Below are positions 1 to 7,611 of a DNA stretch of 14,066 nucleotides, in pieces. The notes under the pieces were generated by a model. The model was not told the origin of the DNA. It saw only the letters and a list, made by a program, of their open reading frames with translations, and searched no databases. Position 1 is the first letter of the stretch, and each line of letters begins with the position of its first letter. Where the stretch lies: positions 1 through 14,066 of the forward strand of contig JAUXSZ010000243.1 of NCBI GenBank assembly GCA_030679635.1, in the 5' to 3' direction. This stretch comes from Sulfuricurvum sp. GTDB taxonomy: Bacteria > Campylobacterota > Campylobacteria > Campylobacterales > Sulfurimonadaceae. The translations under genes were made by a program, and so were the position numbers.

Positions 1-379
1 TAATCAAATTATTTTTGAAATTTTGGAGTCTGAGGGGATTGAGAACTATGACACCGTCAATGAATTTATCTGCCAGGTGAAAAAATACGGCGTCAAAATC
101 GCCATTGATGATTTCGGCGCGGGGTATTCCAATTTTGTTTACATTACCAAACTGGATATTGACTACATTAAAATTGACGGGTCCATCATCCGCGATATTG
201 ATACGAATACGGCATCACAAATCATTACCAAAACGATTATCGATTTTGCGACCCAGCTTAATATTGAAACCGTTGCGGAATTTGTCCACTGCGAGAGTGT
301 GTACCATTATCTCAAACATCTCCCTCTGAGTCATTTGCAGGGGTACTATTTCGGAGAGCCTTCCCCAACCATGGGTTAA
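1..379 (+). CDS. EAL-domain c-di-GMP phosphodiesterase, C-terminal part (5' cut by window edge)
   Basis: The open frame runs in from the window edge (first full codon at base 2) and ends in TAA at 377-379, so only about 125 C-terminal residues are visible. They match the second half of an EAL domain, which hydrolyses cyclic di-GMP to pGpG. Visible family motifs, in order, are FEILESEGIENY with its conserved Glu, IDDFGAGYSNF (the metal-binding Asp-Asp pair), DYIKIDGS (the catalytic-site Lys), TVAEFV (the Glu of the usual AEGVE) and LQGYYFGEP near the end. Because the DD, K, E and QG residues are kept, an active domain is likely, but the EAL signature itself lies outside the window. Any sensory, GGDEF or PAS region upstream cannot be seen. 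An ATG-like start inside the piece would split the domain and is not a real start. It converges on the siroheme gene with only 7 bases between stop codons. Confidence 0.88.
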   Translation, partial: NQIIFEILESEGIENYDTVNEFICQVKKYGVKIAIDDFGAGYSNFVYITKLDIDYIKIDGSIIRDIDTNTASQIITKTIIDFATQLNIETVAEFVHCESVYHYLKHLPLSHLQGYYFGEPSPTMG

Positions 380-386
380 GTTCCGT

Positions 387-947
387 TCAAAAAGTCTTAA
401 AAAAATCCCGGCATATCCTGATAATTTTTTCTTGTCTCTCTTTGCCCACGGATTCGCTTTGTCGAATAGTGTGTACCCGTTCTATCAGATCGTGAATCCC
501 TTCGGGGATACGTTCTGTGAGATAACGGCGCAATGCCGAGCTCACCGCAGGCGCCTTACCCGAGGTATTAATCCCCACGCACAAATCCCCCTCAACGATC
601 AAAGCCGGAAAGATAAAGGAACACAATGCCGGAGAGTCGACACAATTGACAGGGATTTTCTGATCCATACAGGTCGCATAAATTTTTTCCTGCTCCGCTA
701 AATCGTCCAACGCTCCGATCACTAAAAAACGATTCTCACAATCCTCGATCACGTATTCCCGCTCAATCAAAACAATCGTATAGGAGTCGCAAAGCATTCG
801 GATCTCTTCCTGGATCAACGGTGCTATGACCGTTAGCTTGGGAGAAAACTTGACAAGTTGCTCGATTTTACGCAAAGCCACTTCCCCTGCACCGATCACT
901 AAAATATTTTGATCCCTAAGATCAACGAACATCGGGAAAAGAGCCAT
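387..947 (-). CDS. Precorrin-2 dehydrogenase / sirohydrochlorin ferrochelatase (siroheme synthase N-terminal domain)
   Basis: This 186-residue protein resembles the NAD-dependent CysG N-terminal / Met8p / SirC family, which oxidises precorrin-2 to sirohydrochlorin and, in CysG and Met8p, also inserts iron to give siroheme. The Rossmann fold starts with VIGAGEVALRK (residues 17-27). The motif NCVDSP carries Asp104, which falls at the same number as the catalytic Asp104 of enterobacterial CysG. SFIFPALIVEGDLCVGINTSG (110-130) matches the active-site and dimer region. It lacks the C-terminal methyltransferase half of CysG; that activity is encoded by the divergent cobA gene across a 116-base spacer. 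The start is ATG at 945-947, with AGGA (954-957 on the plus strand as tcct) 6 bases upstream. The pair supplies siroheme for the nitrite reductase encoded downstream of cobA. Whether this protein chelates iron or only dehydrogenates cannot be settled from sequence. Confidence 0.93.
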   Translation of the reverse strand: MALFPMFVDLRDQNILVIGAGEVALRKIEQLVKFSPKLTVIAPLIQEEIRMLCDSYTIVLIEREYVIEDCENRFLVIGALDDLAEQEKIYATCMDQKIPVNCVDSPALCSFIFPALIVEGDLCVGINTSGKAPAVSSALRRYLTERIPEGIHDLIERVHTIRQSESVGKERQEKIIRICRDFFKTF

Positions 948-1063
948 AAACCATCCTAAATTCTAATCAACATCAGTGCTTAAAAATTAATCACATTATC
1001 GTAAGTTGCTTCCGCATTTTACACTATCATTTCCATATAAAAAAGTCTTAAAAGGAAATAACG
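948..1063. promoter_or_regulatory. Divergent promoter region between siroheme gene and nitrate assimilation operon
   Basis: This 116-base AT-rich spacer separates two divergent starts, so it should hold promoters for both. For the plus strand, TATAAA at 1036-1041 (or TATCAT at 1025-1030) could be a -10 box, followed by the cobA ribosome site AAAGGA at 1051-1056, 7 bases before the ATG. For the minus strand, GATAAT (plus-strand ATTATC, 995-1000) could be a -10 box. No convincing -35 box, sigma-54 -24/-12 element or clean CRP/FNR-type palindrome was found. A shared regulator of siroheme and nitrate genes would be expected to bind here, but no operator can be named. Confidence 0.4.
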
Positions 1064-1840
1064 ATGAATGGCTCTCTTTACTTGATCGGATGCGGACCGG
1101 GTGATGCCGACTTACTCACCTTAAAAGCATTGAAGAGTATCCAGAAACTTGATATTGCCCTCATCGACCATCTGCTCACTCAAGAGATCATCGATTTGAT
1201 TCCGACACGTACCAAAGTCGTATTCGTTGGTAAAGAAAAAGGGAATCACAGTTCAACTCAAGACGAGATCAACACGATCATAGCCTCTTATGCCCATCAA
1301 GGATTGCGTGTCGGGCGTCTCAAATGCGGAGATCCTTATATCTTTGGACGGGGAACGGAAGAGGCCATTTATGCAATGGAACGCGGTATTCATACCGAAG
1401 TCATTCCGGGGATATCCTCCGCCCTTAGCGGTCCACTCTCAGCGGGTATTGCACCAACAGCACGAGGGTATGCTACGGGAATGTCCGTCGTATCTGCTCA
1501 TCTGGCAGGTGATCGCGTGAATCTGGGATGGATACCTCTATTAGGGATGTCTAACCATACAACCATTGTTTTGATGGGACTGAGCCGTGCAGAGCAAATC
1601 ACCTCAGAAGCGTTATTGCAAGGAATCAACCCATCCCTTAGCGTTGCCATTGTTTCCAATGCCACAACGCGTCATCAAAGCACCATTATCACAACTTTAA
1701 CTGACCTTGCAGCTGCCGCCAAAAAAGCACCGAAGCCCGCCATTATGATTTTCGGAAATGTTGTCGCACTCGAATCACAACTACCAAAATACATCCATGA
1801 GATCAAGGAGACTGCCCATGACATCGCTAATGCAGGCTAA
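1064..1840 (+). CDS. cobA: Uroporphyrinogen-III C-methyltransferase (SUMT)
   Basis: This 258-residue protein belongs to the SAM-dependent uroporphyrinogen-III methyltransferases, which add methyl groups at C2 and C7 to give precorrin-2, the first committed step to siroheme. Motifs are YLIGCGPGDADLLTLKA (6-22), KEKGNHSSTQDEI (57-69), LKCGDPYIFGRGTEE (86-100), VIPGISSA (113-120), SVVSAH (141-146) and VLMGL (169-173). Arg96, Glu99, Arg134, His146 and Met171 keep the spacing of the substrate-binding residues R111, E114, R149, H161 and M186 reported for NirE, as I recall them. Two small departures from the family are Cys88, where LKGGDP is usual, and PTAR, where LTHR is usual. The start ATG has AAAGGA 7 bases upstream. 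The gene overlaps the nitrite reductase start by 23 bases, which implies translational coupling. With the divergent dehydrogenase gene it forms a split CysG. Confidence 0.94.
   Translation: MNGSLYLIGCGPGDADLLTLKALKSIQKLDIALIDHLLTQEIIDLIPTRTKVVFVGKEKGNHSSTQDEINTIIASYAHQGLRVGRLKCGDPYIFGRGTEEAIYAMERGIHTEVIPGISSALSGPLSAGIAPTARGYATGMSVVSAHLAGDRVNLGWIPLLGMSNHTTIVLMGLSRAEQITSEALLQGINPSLSVAIVSNATTRHQSTIITTLTDLAAAAKKAPKPAIMIFGNVVALESQLPKYIHEIKETAHDIANAG
1805..1810 (+). promoter_or_regulatory. Ribosome binding site that sets the nitrite reductase start
   Basis: AAGGAG lies inside the end of cobA, 7 bases before ATG 1818. It favours that ATG over the in-frame ATG at 1758, which has no comparable site and would extend the overlap with cobA to 83 bases. 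Confidence 0.75.
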
Positions 1841-2216
1841 TGAAGCACGTAGTGCCAAACGTCATAAAACCGAGACCATCAAAGATACTTTTAATGCTCA
1901 CGAAGCGTGGGAGAGACTGATCGGGTATTCCCAAACAGGATACGACTCCATCACAGAAGAGGACAAAGATTTTGTCCTCAAAAGTTTCGGCGTATTCGAC
2001 CGTCCTGCCACACCGGGGCGCTTTATGATTCGGGTTCGTGTTGCCGGAGGAATCCTGAGCGTTGAACAAGCACGTGTTCTGGCCGAGGTCGCGAAACGTT
2101 TTGGTCAAGATTACATCGACATCACTACCCGTATGCAAATTGAACTTCGTTACATTACCATTGAGGATATGCCCGAAGCACTTGGTCTCTTAGAGAGCAT
2201 CGGTCTCACTAGCTAG
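1818..2216 (+). CDS. Nitrite reductase, N-terminal open piece up to the TAG
   Basis: If the TAG terminates, translation from ATG 1818 yields 132 residues. This covers the first nitrite/sulfite reductase ferredoxin-like half-domain, including ITTRMQIELRY, and ends at GLTS. It lacks the cluster cysteines and could not work alone. Confidence 0.4.
   Translation: MTSLMQANEARSAKRHKTETIKDTFNAHEAWERLIGYSQTGYDSITEEDKDFVLKSFGVFDRPATPGRFMIRVRVAGGILSVEQARVLAEVAKRFGQDYIDITTRMQIELRYITIEDMPEALGLLESIGLTS
2214..2216 (+). other. In-frame amber stop inside a conserved nitrite reductase motif
   Basis: The codons around it read S (AGC) - TAG - Q (CAA) - T (ACG). The family has Leu here in GLTSLQTG, and TTG to TAG is a single base change. 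It forms the palindrome CTAGCTAG (2209-2216). TAG is also the normal stop of nirA itself, the ferredoxin/anchor gene, uup and gpsA in this window, so wholesale reassignment of TAG is unlikely. Confidence 0.85.
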
Positions 2217-2273
2217 CAAACGGGCGTTGATAATTTTCGCAATATCCTCATCGATCCTCTCGATGGATTGGCG

Positions 2274-3716
2274 ATGGACAACATCATCAAATGTCGTCCC
2301 ATAATGGACGAAATCCAAGCGATTTTCTTGAAAAACGATGATTGGATCACCACTTTGCCGCGTAAATTTAACATCGGAATCAGCGGTTCACTGAGTAACC
2401 GCTGTAACATTTTCGGTCAAGATTTCGCCCTCGCCCTCGCTCAAAAAGAAGGTATTTACGGATTTAACCTCTATTTGGGAGGTCGTGTCGGATTCTTGGC
2501 GCAGGATGCCGATATGTTTGTTTTGCCATCACAAGCAACAGCAGTTTTTGTAGCCGTTGCCAGCCTCTTTAAAACCTATGGCTTCCGTGATAACCGCAAC
2601 AAAAACCGTCTCAAATTTCTCATTGACGCCGTAGGGATGGCTGAGTTTCGTGATGCCATCGAGAAACAGCTAGGGTTTGCGATGCCCTCAAGCGGCGAAA
2701 CCCTTTGCGCTTCCGAGGGGGGAGATCACTACGGTAAAATTGCCCTCAACGACGGATCCTTTGCCCTCTATGCAGCAGTCCCCTCCGGCGTGTTCAGCGG
2801 AAGCGATTTAAGCGATGCCGCAGAGGTTGCCGCGTCTGCCAACGGAGCATTACGTTTTACCATCGAGCAAAACCTCATCATCACCGGTGTACGTGATGAA
2901 ACAAACGCTCTTAGCTCACCCTTGTTTGTCAAATACCCTAATCGTCCCTCACCGTATATGGCGAACCTCATCGCGTGTGCGGGAACCGAGCACTGTCCGT
3001 TTGGCGTTATCCCTAACAAACCCGATGCGATAGAAATGGGTGAGTATTTAGCACGCGTGGTTCCTATCCAAGATGCCAAAATACGGCTTTATTGGTCGGC
3101 GTGCATCAAAGGATGCGGTATTCACGGAGCGGGCGATCTCGGATTTGTAGGGTGTAAAGTCCCCCATAACGGCAAAACCGTTTTGGGCGTTGATATCTTT
3201 ATGGGCGGAACACTCAGCGGTGAGGGAGGAGAGGGTCATCTTCTCCTCAAAGGGATCATCCTCGAAGAGGCAAAAGAATACATTGCCGAACTGATGGTTC
3301 AATATCGCGATCACCGTATCGGTAAAGAGAGTCTGGAAAAGTTTATCACACGGCTCAAAGTGCGCTATACCAATCACGCTATCGGTTTTGTGATGCGCTG
3401 GAATCGTTTGATGCGTTTGGAAAACAATGTCGATGCCATGCTCTCCTTCAATCTCAAAAAACAAGGTGGTTCACACCGTGAGCAAGATGAGATTTTTGAA
3501 TTTGGAACACAAATCATTCATGGCGTAACAGGGGAAAACCCGTACGATACCGACGAACCGCTCGCAGAGGAGAAAAAAAGCTACCGCCACAAAGCGCCAG
3601 AGCTTGCTGAATACGCTTCCATACTAGAGAAAATGGTAGAGCCCAATCCTCTCAAACGATCCGTGGTTTTTACCGAAATCGTCGTTGAGCTGAAAAAACT
3701 TGCTAGCGAACAATAG
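2274..3716 (+). CDS. Nitrite reductase, C-terminal open piece after the TAG
   Basis: This frame stays open for 480 codons from ATG 2274 (or TTG 2268), with a weak GGA at 2265-2267, 6 bases upstream, that could allow re-initiation. It holds all four cluster cysteines but lacks the N-terminal siroheme/substrate arginines, so a separate product is unlikely to be active. The intact long frame suggests that the interruption is recent, tolerated through suppression, or an error. Confidence 0.45.
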   Translation: MDNIIKCRPIMDEIQAIFLKNDDWITTLPRKFNIGISGSLSNRCNIFGQDFALALAQKEGIYGFNLYLGGRVGFLAQDADMFVLPSQATAVFVAVASLFKTYGFRDNRNKNRLKFLIDAVGMAEFRDAIEKQLGFAMPSSGETLCASEGGDHYGKIALNDGSFALYAAVPSGVFSGSDLSDAAEVAASANGALRFTIEQNLIITGVRDETNALSSPLFVKYPNRPSPYMANLIACAGTEHCPFGVIPNKPDAIEMGEYLARVVPIQDAKIRLYWSACIKGCGIHGAGDLGFVGCKVPHNGKTVLGVDIFMGGTLSGEGGEGHLLLKGIILEEAKEYIAELMVQYRDHRIGKESLEKFITRLKVRYTNHAIGFVMRWNRLMRLENNVDAMLSFNLKKQGGSHREQDEIFEFGTQIIHGVTGENPYDTDEPLAEEKKSYRHKAPELAEYASILEKMVEPNPLKRSVVFTEIVVELKKLASEQ

Positions 3717-3717
3717 C

Positions 3718-5289
3718 ATGAACGATACCCCTACTCCGCTCGAATCGTTTATCGGCTACAAAGCTGACACGGGGATGCAATGCGGTAATTACTCCATCGA
3801 TATTCCACCGCTCAAAGAGGGGGAGCAGTACCGGTTCCATTTTGACGCTACCAAATGTGTCGGGTGCCGCTGTTGTGAAGTCGCGTGCAATGAGCAAAAC
3901 AACAATCCGGCCGACATCAAATGGCGTCGTGTAGGTGAAATGGAGGGGGGAAGTTTCCCGGACACCCTCCTACTCTTTAACTCCATGAGCTGTAACCACT
4001 GTGTTGATCCTGCCTGCCTCATCGGATGTCCTACCAACAGCTACATCAAATTCGACAACGGCATCGTCTTCCACGATGATCCCAGCTGTATCGGATGCCA
4101 ATACTGCACATGGAACTGCCCGTATGGTGTTCCTACCTACCATGAAGAGCGCCACATCGTCACCAAATGCCATATGTGTCACGAACGCCTTGCTGTTGAT
4201 CAAAGTCCTGCATGTGTCCAAGCATGCCCCTCAGGCGCCATCGAGATCGAAGCGGTAAACATCCTAGAGTGGATGGCAAAAGATATCGATACGTCAGGCA
4301 ACATGCCTCATCTAGCCGATGCCCGTCTTACCAATTCCACCACTCGATTTACCTTGCCAGAGAATATGCCAGAAGCAATGATCAAAGCCGATGAGCACCA
4401 TCTTCGCCCTGCCCATGGTGAACTTCCCCTCGTCTTTATGACGGTACTGACCCAAATGTCATTAGGGGCTTTTGGGGCTCTTTTCATCGGCGATATTCTC
4501 TCGCTGTTTGGATTTTTTGAACCCAATTGGATACTTGCCCTTATTACGCTCAGTCCCGCCGCCCTTGGTCTTCCATTATCAGCACTACATTTAGGACGAC
4601 CGCTCAAAGCCCTGAGCGCGATGAAAAATTTGCGTACCAGCTGGCTCAGTCGAGAAGCAGCGGCATTGGGTGCTTTTGCAGGACTTATGAGTGCAAACGT
4701 TGCCTTGTACTTTTTTGATATCCCAACAGCGCTTCGTCTTGCTTTTGAGCTTTTAACCCTCCTAGTCGGCATTTACGGCATCCACGCGCAAGCCATGATC
4801 TACCGTATCCCTGCACGCCCTTCGTGGGATCGCTTTAGTACCAATCAAAAATTTTTCACCACTGCTTACAGCGGATTGTTTTTGGTCGCATTCGTTTTAC
4901 TGGCTATGGGGATACACGATTCGGTGATGCCACTTCTCAGCTGTGCCATGATACTGGCGGTTATTCACGGATTTTTTACCCTTGGAGCATACCATGAGCT
5001 CAAAAACTCATCAACGCCGCAGTTGCAAAAAACACTCCGTCTTTACCGTGAACGTTTTGGCAAAATCCATACGTTACGCTGGATCACACTGGGGCTTGGA
5101 GCGTTAGCCTTGCCACTGCTTGCCACCCTATTTATCGCATCAGGTCTTACATTTGCGGCAACAGTCAGCCTTGGTCTTGCCTTTATCTTGTTGATGACGA
5201 GTGAATTGATGGATCGATTTTTATTCTACACTACGACCGTCCCACTGCAAATGGCAGGCGGATTTTTTGTCGGTACGCAGAGACACTAG
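3718..5289 (+). CDS. Fused four-cluster ferredoxin and DmsC-like membrane anchor, electron-transfer subunit of the nitrate reductase
   Basis: This 523-residue protein joins a DmsB-type iron-sulfur subunit to a DmsC-type anchor. Residues 40-180 hold 16 cysteines in four [4Fe-4S] sets: C47/50/53/57, C92/95/100/104, C124/127/130/134 and C151/154/166/170. From about residue 235 to 510 there are some eight hydrophobic helices with the DmsC hallmarks HLGRP (291-295) and SWLSRE (308-313). The family takes electrons from menaquinol in the membrane and passes them through the clusters to a molybdopterin subunit, here the nitrate reductase encoded 9 bases downstream. No signal peptide or twin-arginine motif precedes the cysteines, so the clusters should face the cytoplasm. 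ATG 3718 lies 1 base after the nirA stop, so translational coupling is likely; no clear ribosome site is visible, and TTG 3700 is a less likely start. Quinol as donor is inferred from the anchor and not shown. Confidence 0.88.
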   Translation: MNDTPTPLESFIGYKADTGMQCGNYSIDIPPLKEGEQYRFHFDATKCVGCRCCEVACNEQNNNPADIKWRRVGEMEGGSFPDTLLLFNSMSCNHCVDPACLIGCPTNSYIKFDNGIVFHDDPSCIGCQYCTWNCPYGVPTYHEERHIVTKCHMCHERLAVDQSPACVQACPSGAIEIEAVNILEWMAKDIDTSGNMPHLADARLTNSTTRFTLPENMPEAMIKADEHHLRPAHGELPLVFMTVLTQMSLGAFGALFIGDILSLFGFFEPNWILALITLSPAALGLPLSALHLGRPLKALSAMKNLRTSWLSREAAALGAFAGLMSANVALYFFDIPTALRLAFELLTLLVGIYGIHAQAMIYRIPARPSWDRFSTNQKFFTTAYSGLFLVAFVLLAMGIHDSVMPLLSCAMILAVIHGFFTLGAYHELKNSSTPQLQKTLRLYRERFGKIHTLRWITLGLGALALPLLATLFIASGLTFAATVSLGLAFILLMTSELMDRFLFYTTTVPLQMAGGFFVGTQRH

Positions 5290-5298
5290 GAGACTATT

Positions 5299-7593
5299 AT
5301 GATAAATGCCATCAAAAACTTTTTAGGTCTTGACATCAAAGCTTCCAAATACGCGCTTAGTAACGATCCGATGTTCGGGCGTATCAGCGATGCCAAAAAA
5401 CCGGACAAATGGGTTTTTTCCACGTGCGGTTATTGCGGTGTCGGATGCGGTTTGTACATCGGGGTCAAAGACGGGAAAGCCGTTTATACCAAAGGCAATT
5501 CAGCGCACAGTGTCAACATGGGAACATTGTGCCCAAAGGGTCTGAGCGAACACGAGATGATAACCTCATCCAACCGACTGCTCGCCCCCATGGTTCGCAA
5601 AAACGGAAAATTGCAAAACAGCTCATGGGACGAAGCCTTCACCCAAGTCTCCTCGAACTTCAAATCAATCAGCGACAAACACGGCTCACGTGCCATCGGT
5701 GTCCTCTCAACGGGACAACTCCTCACCGAAGAGTTCTATACGCTGGGCAAACTCGTCCAATTGGGCTTACGCACCAACAACTACGATGGCAATACGACTT
5801 TGTGTATGGCTTCGGCTGTTGTGGGATACAAACAGTCTTTGGGTTCGGACGGTCCTACTGGATCGTATGAAGATTTCCAGCACGCGAATGTCATCGTACT
5901 CGTCGGTGCCAATATCTCGGACAACCACCCGATTTTAAAACTGCACATCGAGAAAAATCCTAACAAACCCAAGATTATAGTAATTGATCCACGATCCTCC
6001 AAAACAGCCCAAATGGCCGATCTTTTCGTCCCCCTTAAACCCCGTACCGATTTGGCATTGTTCAACGGTCTGGCGCACATCGTCCTCGAACAAGGGTGGG
6101 AAAACACGCAGTACCTCAAAGCCAACTGCACCGGATTAGGAGATTTACGCAAACACCTCCAAAACTATCCGCCTCAAGAGGTTGCCAATATCACTGGTAT
6201 CGATGTCAAAACCCTTTATGAAATCGCCCGCCTCATCGCTCTCTCACCCGCCTCTCTCACCGCATGGACAATGGGAGTTAATCAATCCTATATGGGGACC
6301 GATACCGTCAGCGCCATCATCAATCTTCATCTCCTCACTGGGCAAATCGGCCGACCGGGAGCCGCACCGTTTTCCATCACAGGTCAATGCAACGCGATGG
6401 GGACACGCGAGACAGGATTCACCTCCTCGCTGCCGGGATACCGTAACTACGGTGATGAAAAAGCCGCATCGCAGTATGCCTCGATTGTTAACGTTCCGCT
6501 CGAGATCATCCCCACCCAGCGCGGTTACAAATATGGGGAAATTATCGAAGCGATCGAGAGAGGCGAGATCAAAGCGCTGTGGGTCGTCGCCACCAATCCG
6601 CTGGTCAGTTTTGTTAACCAAGACAGACTTCGCAAAGCCCTAGCCAAACTCGAGCTCCTCGTCGTCCAAGATGCCTTTATGTCCGATACCGCCCAACTCG
6701 CAGACGTGATCTTCTCCGCCGGAACATGGGGAGAAAAAGAGGGAACGTACACCAACTCTGAGCGCCGATGCAACCGTGCGAACAAAGCAGTAAATCCTCC
6801 GGGAATCGCAAAGAGCGATTTTGATATTTTCCTAGAATTCAGCAGTTATTTTGAAGGGGTGCGGGAATTAATTTATCCTTCATGGACGAGCCCCGCCGAT
6901 GCGTTTGAAGAGTGGAAACGTGTCAGCCGCGGACAACTGTGCGATTACTCAGGGATGAGTTATGAAATGATGGAGAGTCATGGCGGGATACAGTGGCCGT
7001 GTAACGAGCAATTCCCCCTTGGCTCACCACGCCTTTACACCCCAGATATCGGTTTTCGTACTTATGATGGCAAAGCCAAGTTATTGCCGCTTGATTGGAT
7101 ACCGCTCCAAGAACCTGAAAATGAAAAATTTCCCATCATCCTCAACACAGGACGTACGGTGGAGCAATGGCACACCCGTACCAAGACGAGAGAAATCGGC
7201 ATTCTCAATGACTTAGCTCCCGAAGCATGGGTAGACATCAATCCCGCCGATGCACATGTCCTACAAGTCAAAAGCGGCGATCGTCTTTCCCTCTCCTCTC
7301 CTCGCGGGCGGGTTGAAAACATCGTCGTGCGCGTCACCCAAACGGTACGGGAGGGGGATGTTTTTGTCCCGTTTCATTTTAACACCCAGCTCATCAATCA
7401 ACTCACCCCCAGTATTTTTTGCCCAAAATCGGGTGAGCCGAACTACAAACAAACCGCCGTACAGCTCCACTCGATCAAAGTGCCTGAGGGGATCGTGATG
7501 AAACCGCCGAAAATCAGCGGTGAAATTTCCCACGAAACCATTCCCATGACAACTCCTAAAATCGTTAGCCTTCAACATGAAGTGAGGGTGTAA
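5299..7593 (+). CDS. nasA: Assimilatory-type molybdopterin nitrate reductase, catalytic subunit (NasA/NarB family)
   Basis: This 764-residue protein should reduce nitrate to nitrite at a Mo-bis-MGD centre in the cytoplasm. An N-terminal [4Fe-4S] site is formed by Cys43, Cys46, Cys50 and Cys78 (CGYCGVGC and LCPKG), with the electron-relay Lys80. Cys169 in TTLCMASAVVGY is the predicted molybdenum ligand; the LCM-SAV context is typical of NasA/NapA, while formate dehydrogenases have Sec/Cys followed by His. Further NasA-like stretches are SITGQCNAMGTRETG, WGEKEGTYTNSERRC and NTGRTVEQWHTRT. There is no Tat signal, and about 40 residues precede the first cysteine. It lacks the C-terminal ferredoxin-like cysteine cluster of longer NasA proteins. 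The start ATG has AGGAG (5288-5292), which overlaps the stop of the preceding gene, 6 bases upstream. The FeS/DmsC fusion is its probable electron donor. No nitrate transporter gene is in the window. Confidence 0.9.
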   Translation: MINAIKNFLGLDIKASKYALSNDPMFGRISDAKKPDKWVFSTCGYCGVGCGLYIGVKDGKAVYTKGNSAHSVNMGTLCPKGLSEHEMITSSNRLLAPMVRKNGKLQNSSWDEAFTQVSSNFKSISDKHGSRAIGVLSTGQLLTEEFYTLGKLVQLGLRTNNYDGNTTLCMASAVVGYKQSLGSDGPTGSYEDFQHANVIVLVGANISDNHPILKLHIEKNPNKPKIIVIDPRSSKTAQMADLFVPLKPRTDLALFNGLAHIVLEQGWENTQYLKANCTGLGDLRKHLQNYPPQEVANITGIDVKTLYEIARLIALSPASLTAWTMGVNQSYMGTDTVSAIINLHLLTGQIGRPGAAPFSITGQCNAMGTRETGFTSSLPGYRNYGDEKAASQYASIVNVPLEIIPTQRGYKYGEIIEAIERGEIKALWVVATNPLVSFVNQDRLRKALAKLELLVVQDAFMSDTAQLADVIFSAGTWGEKEGTYTNSERRCNRANKAVNPPGIAKSDFDIFLEFSSYFEGVRELIYPSWTSPADAFEEWKRVSRGQLCDYSGMSYEMMESHGGIQWPCNEQFPLGSPRLYTPDIGFRTYDGKAKLLPLDWIPLQEPENEKFPIILNTGRTVEQWHTRTKTREIGILNDLAPEAWVDINPADAHVLQVKSGDRLSLSSPRGRVENIVVRVTQTVREGDVFVPFHFNTQLINQLTPSIFCPKSGEPNYKQTAVQLHSIKVPEGIVMKPPKISGEISHETIPMTTPKIVSLQHEVRV

Positions 7594-7598
7594 TAAGC

Positions 7599-7604
7599 TA
7601 TAAT
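7599..7604 (+). promoter_or_regulatory. Consensus -10 box just after nasA
   Basis: TATAAT, preceded by AAGC, lies 5 bases after the nasA stop. With normal -10 to start-site spacing, transcription would begin at about 7611-7612, exactly at the ATG of the next gene. No -35 box is evident, as is common in Campylobacterota. It would also serve uup, which follows 3 bases after that gene. Confidence 0.6.
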
Positions 7605-7611
7605 TCGCACT

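Larger units (their letters stand above)
1818..3716 (+). pseudogene. nirA: Siroheme [4Fe-4S] nitrite reductase (NirA family), interrupted by one in-frame TAG
   Basis: Read as one frame this encodes 632 residues, with a TAG at codon 133 and no other stop before 3714. The family reduces nitrite to ammonium with six electrons, using siroheme bridged to a [4Fe-4S] cluster. N-terminal evidence: GRFMIRVRVAGG and ITTRMQIELRY, the anion/siroheme-binding half. Across the stop the reading GLTS-stop-QTGVDNFRN matches the family pattern GLTSLQTGxDNxRN. C-terminal evidence: cluster cysteines 387, 393, 429 and 433 in C-x5-C and C-x3-C (CAGTEHC, CIKGCG), spaced much as in plant nitrite reductase. CIKGCG replaces the usual CPNSCG. 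About 200 residues follow the last cysteine, roughly 90 more than in the plant enzyme. It overlaps cobA by 23 bases, and the next gene starts 1 base after its stop. It is a pseudogene if the TAG is real and not read through. A sulfite reductase is the main alternative; the nitrate reductase context favours nitrite. Confidence 0.82.

Noticed and set aside
985..1015. Possible sigma-54 promoter around TTGCTT upstream of cobA
   Set aside because: The GC of TTGCTT has no GG at the required distance upstream, so the -24 element is absent.
1758..1817. Upstream in-frame ATG extending nirA by 20 residues into cobA
   Set aside because: No ribosome site precedes it, the added residues have no family match, and AAGGAG at 1805-1810 clearly points to ATG 1818.
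2209..2217. Frameshift by CTAG duplication as the cause of the nirA stop
   Set aside because: The frame is the same before and after, and the residues on both sides align to the family without a gap, so a substitution fits and a 4-base insertion does not.
3700..3717. TTG start for the FeS/DmsC fusion inside the end of nirA
   Set aside because: It adds only six residues with no family support; ATG 3718 directly after the nirA stop is the simpler coupled start.
5409..5870. Long alternative-frame reading frames inside nasA (also 6182-6643, 6244-6621 and 7261-7638)
   Set aside because: They lie wholly within a gene with clear motifs, show no protein-like motifs of their own and have no ribosome sites.
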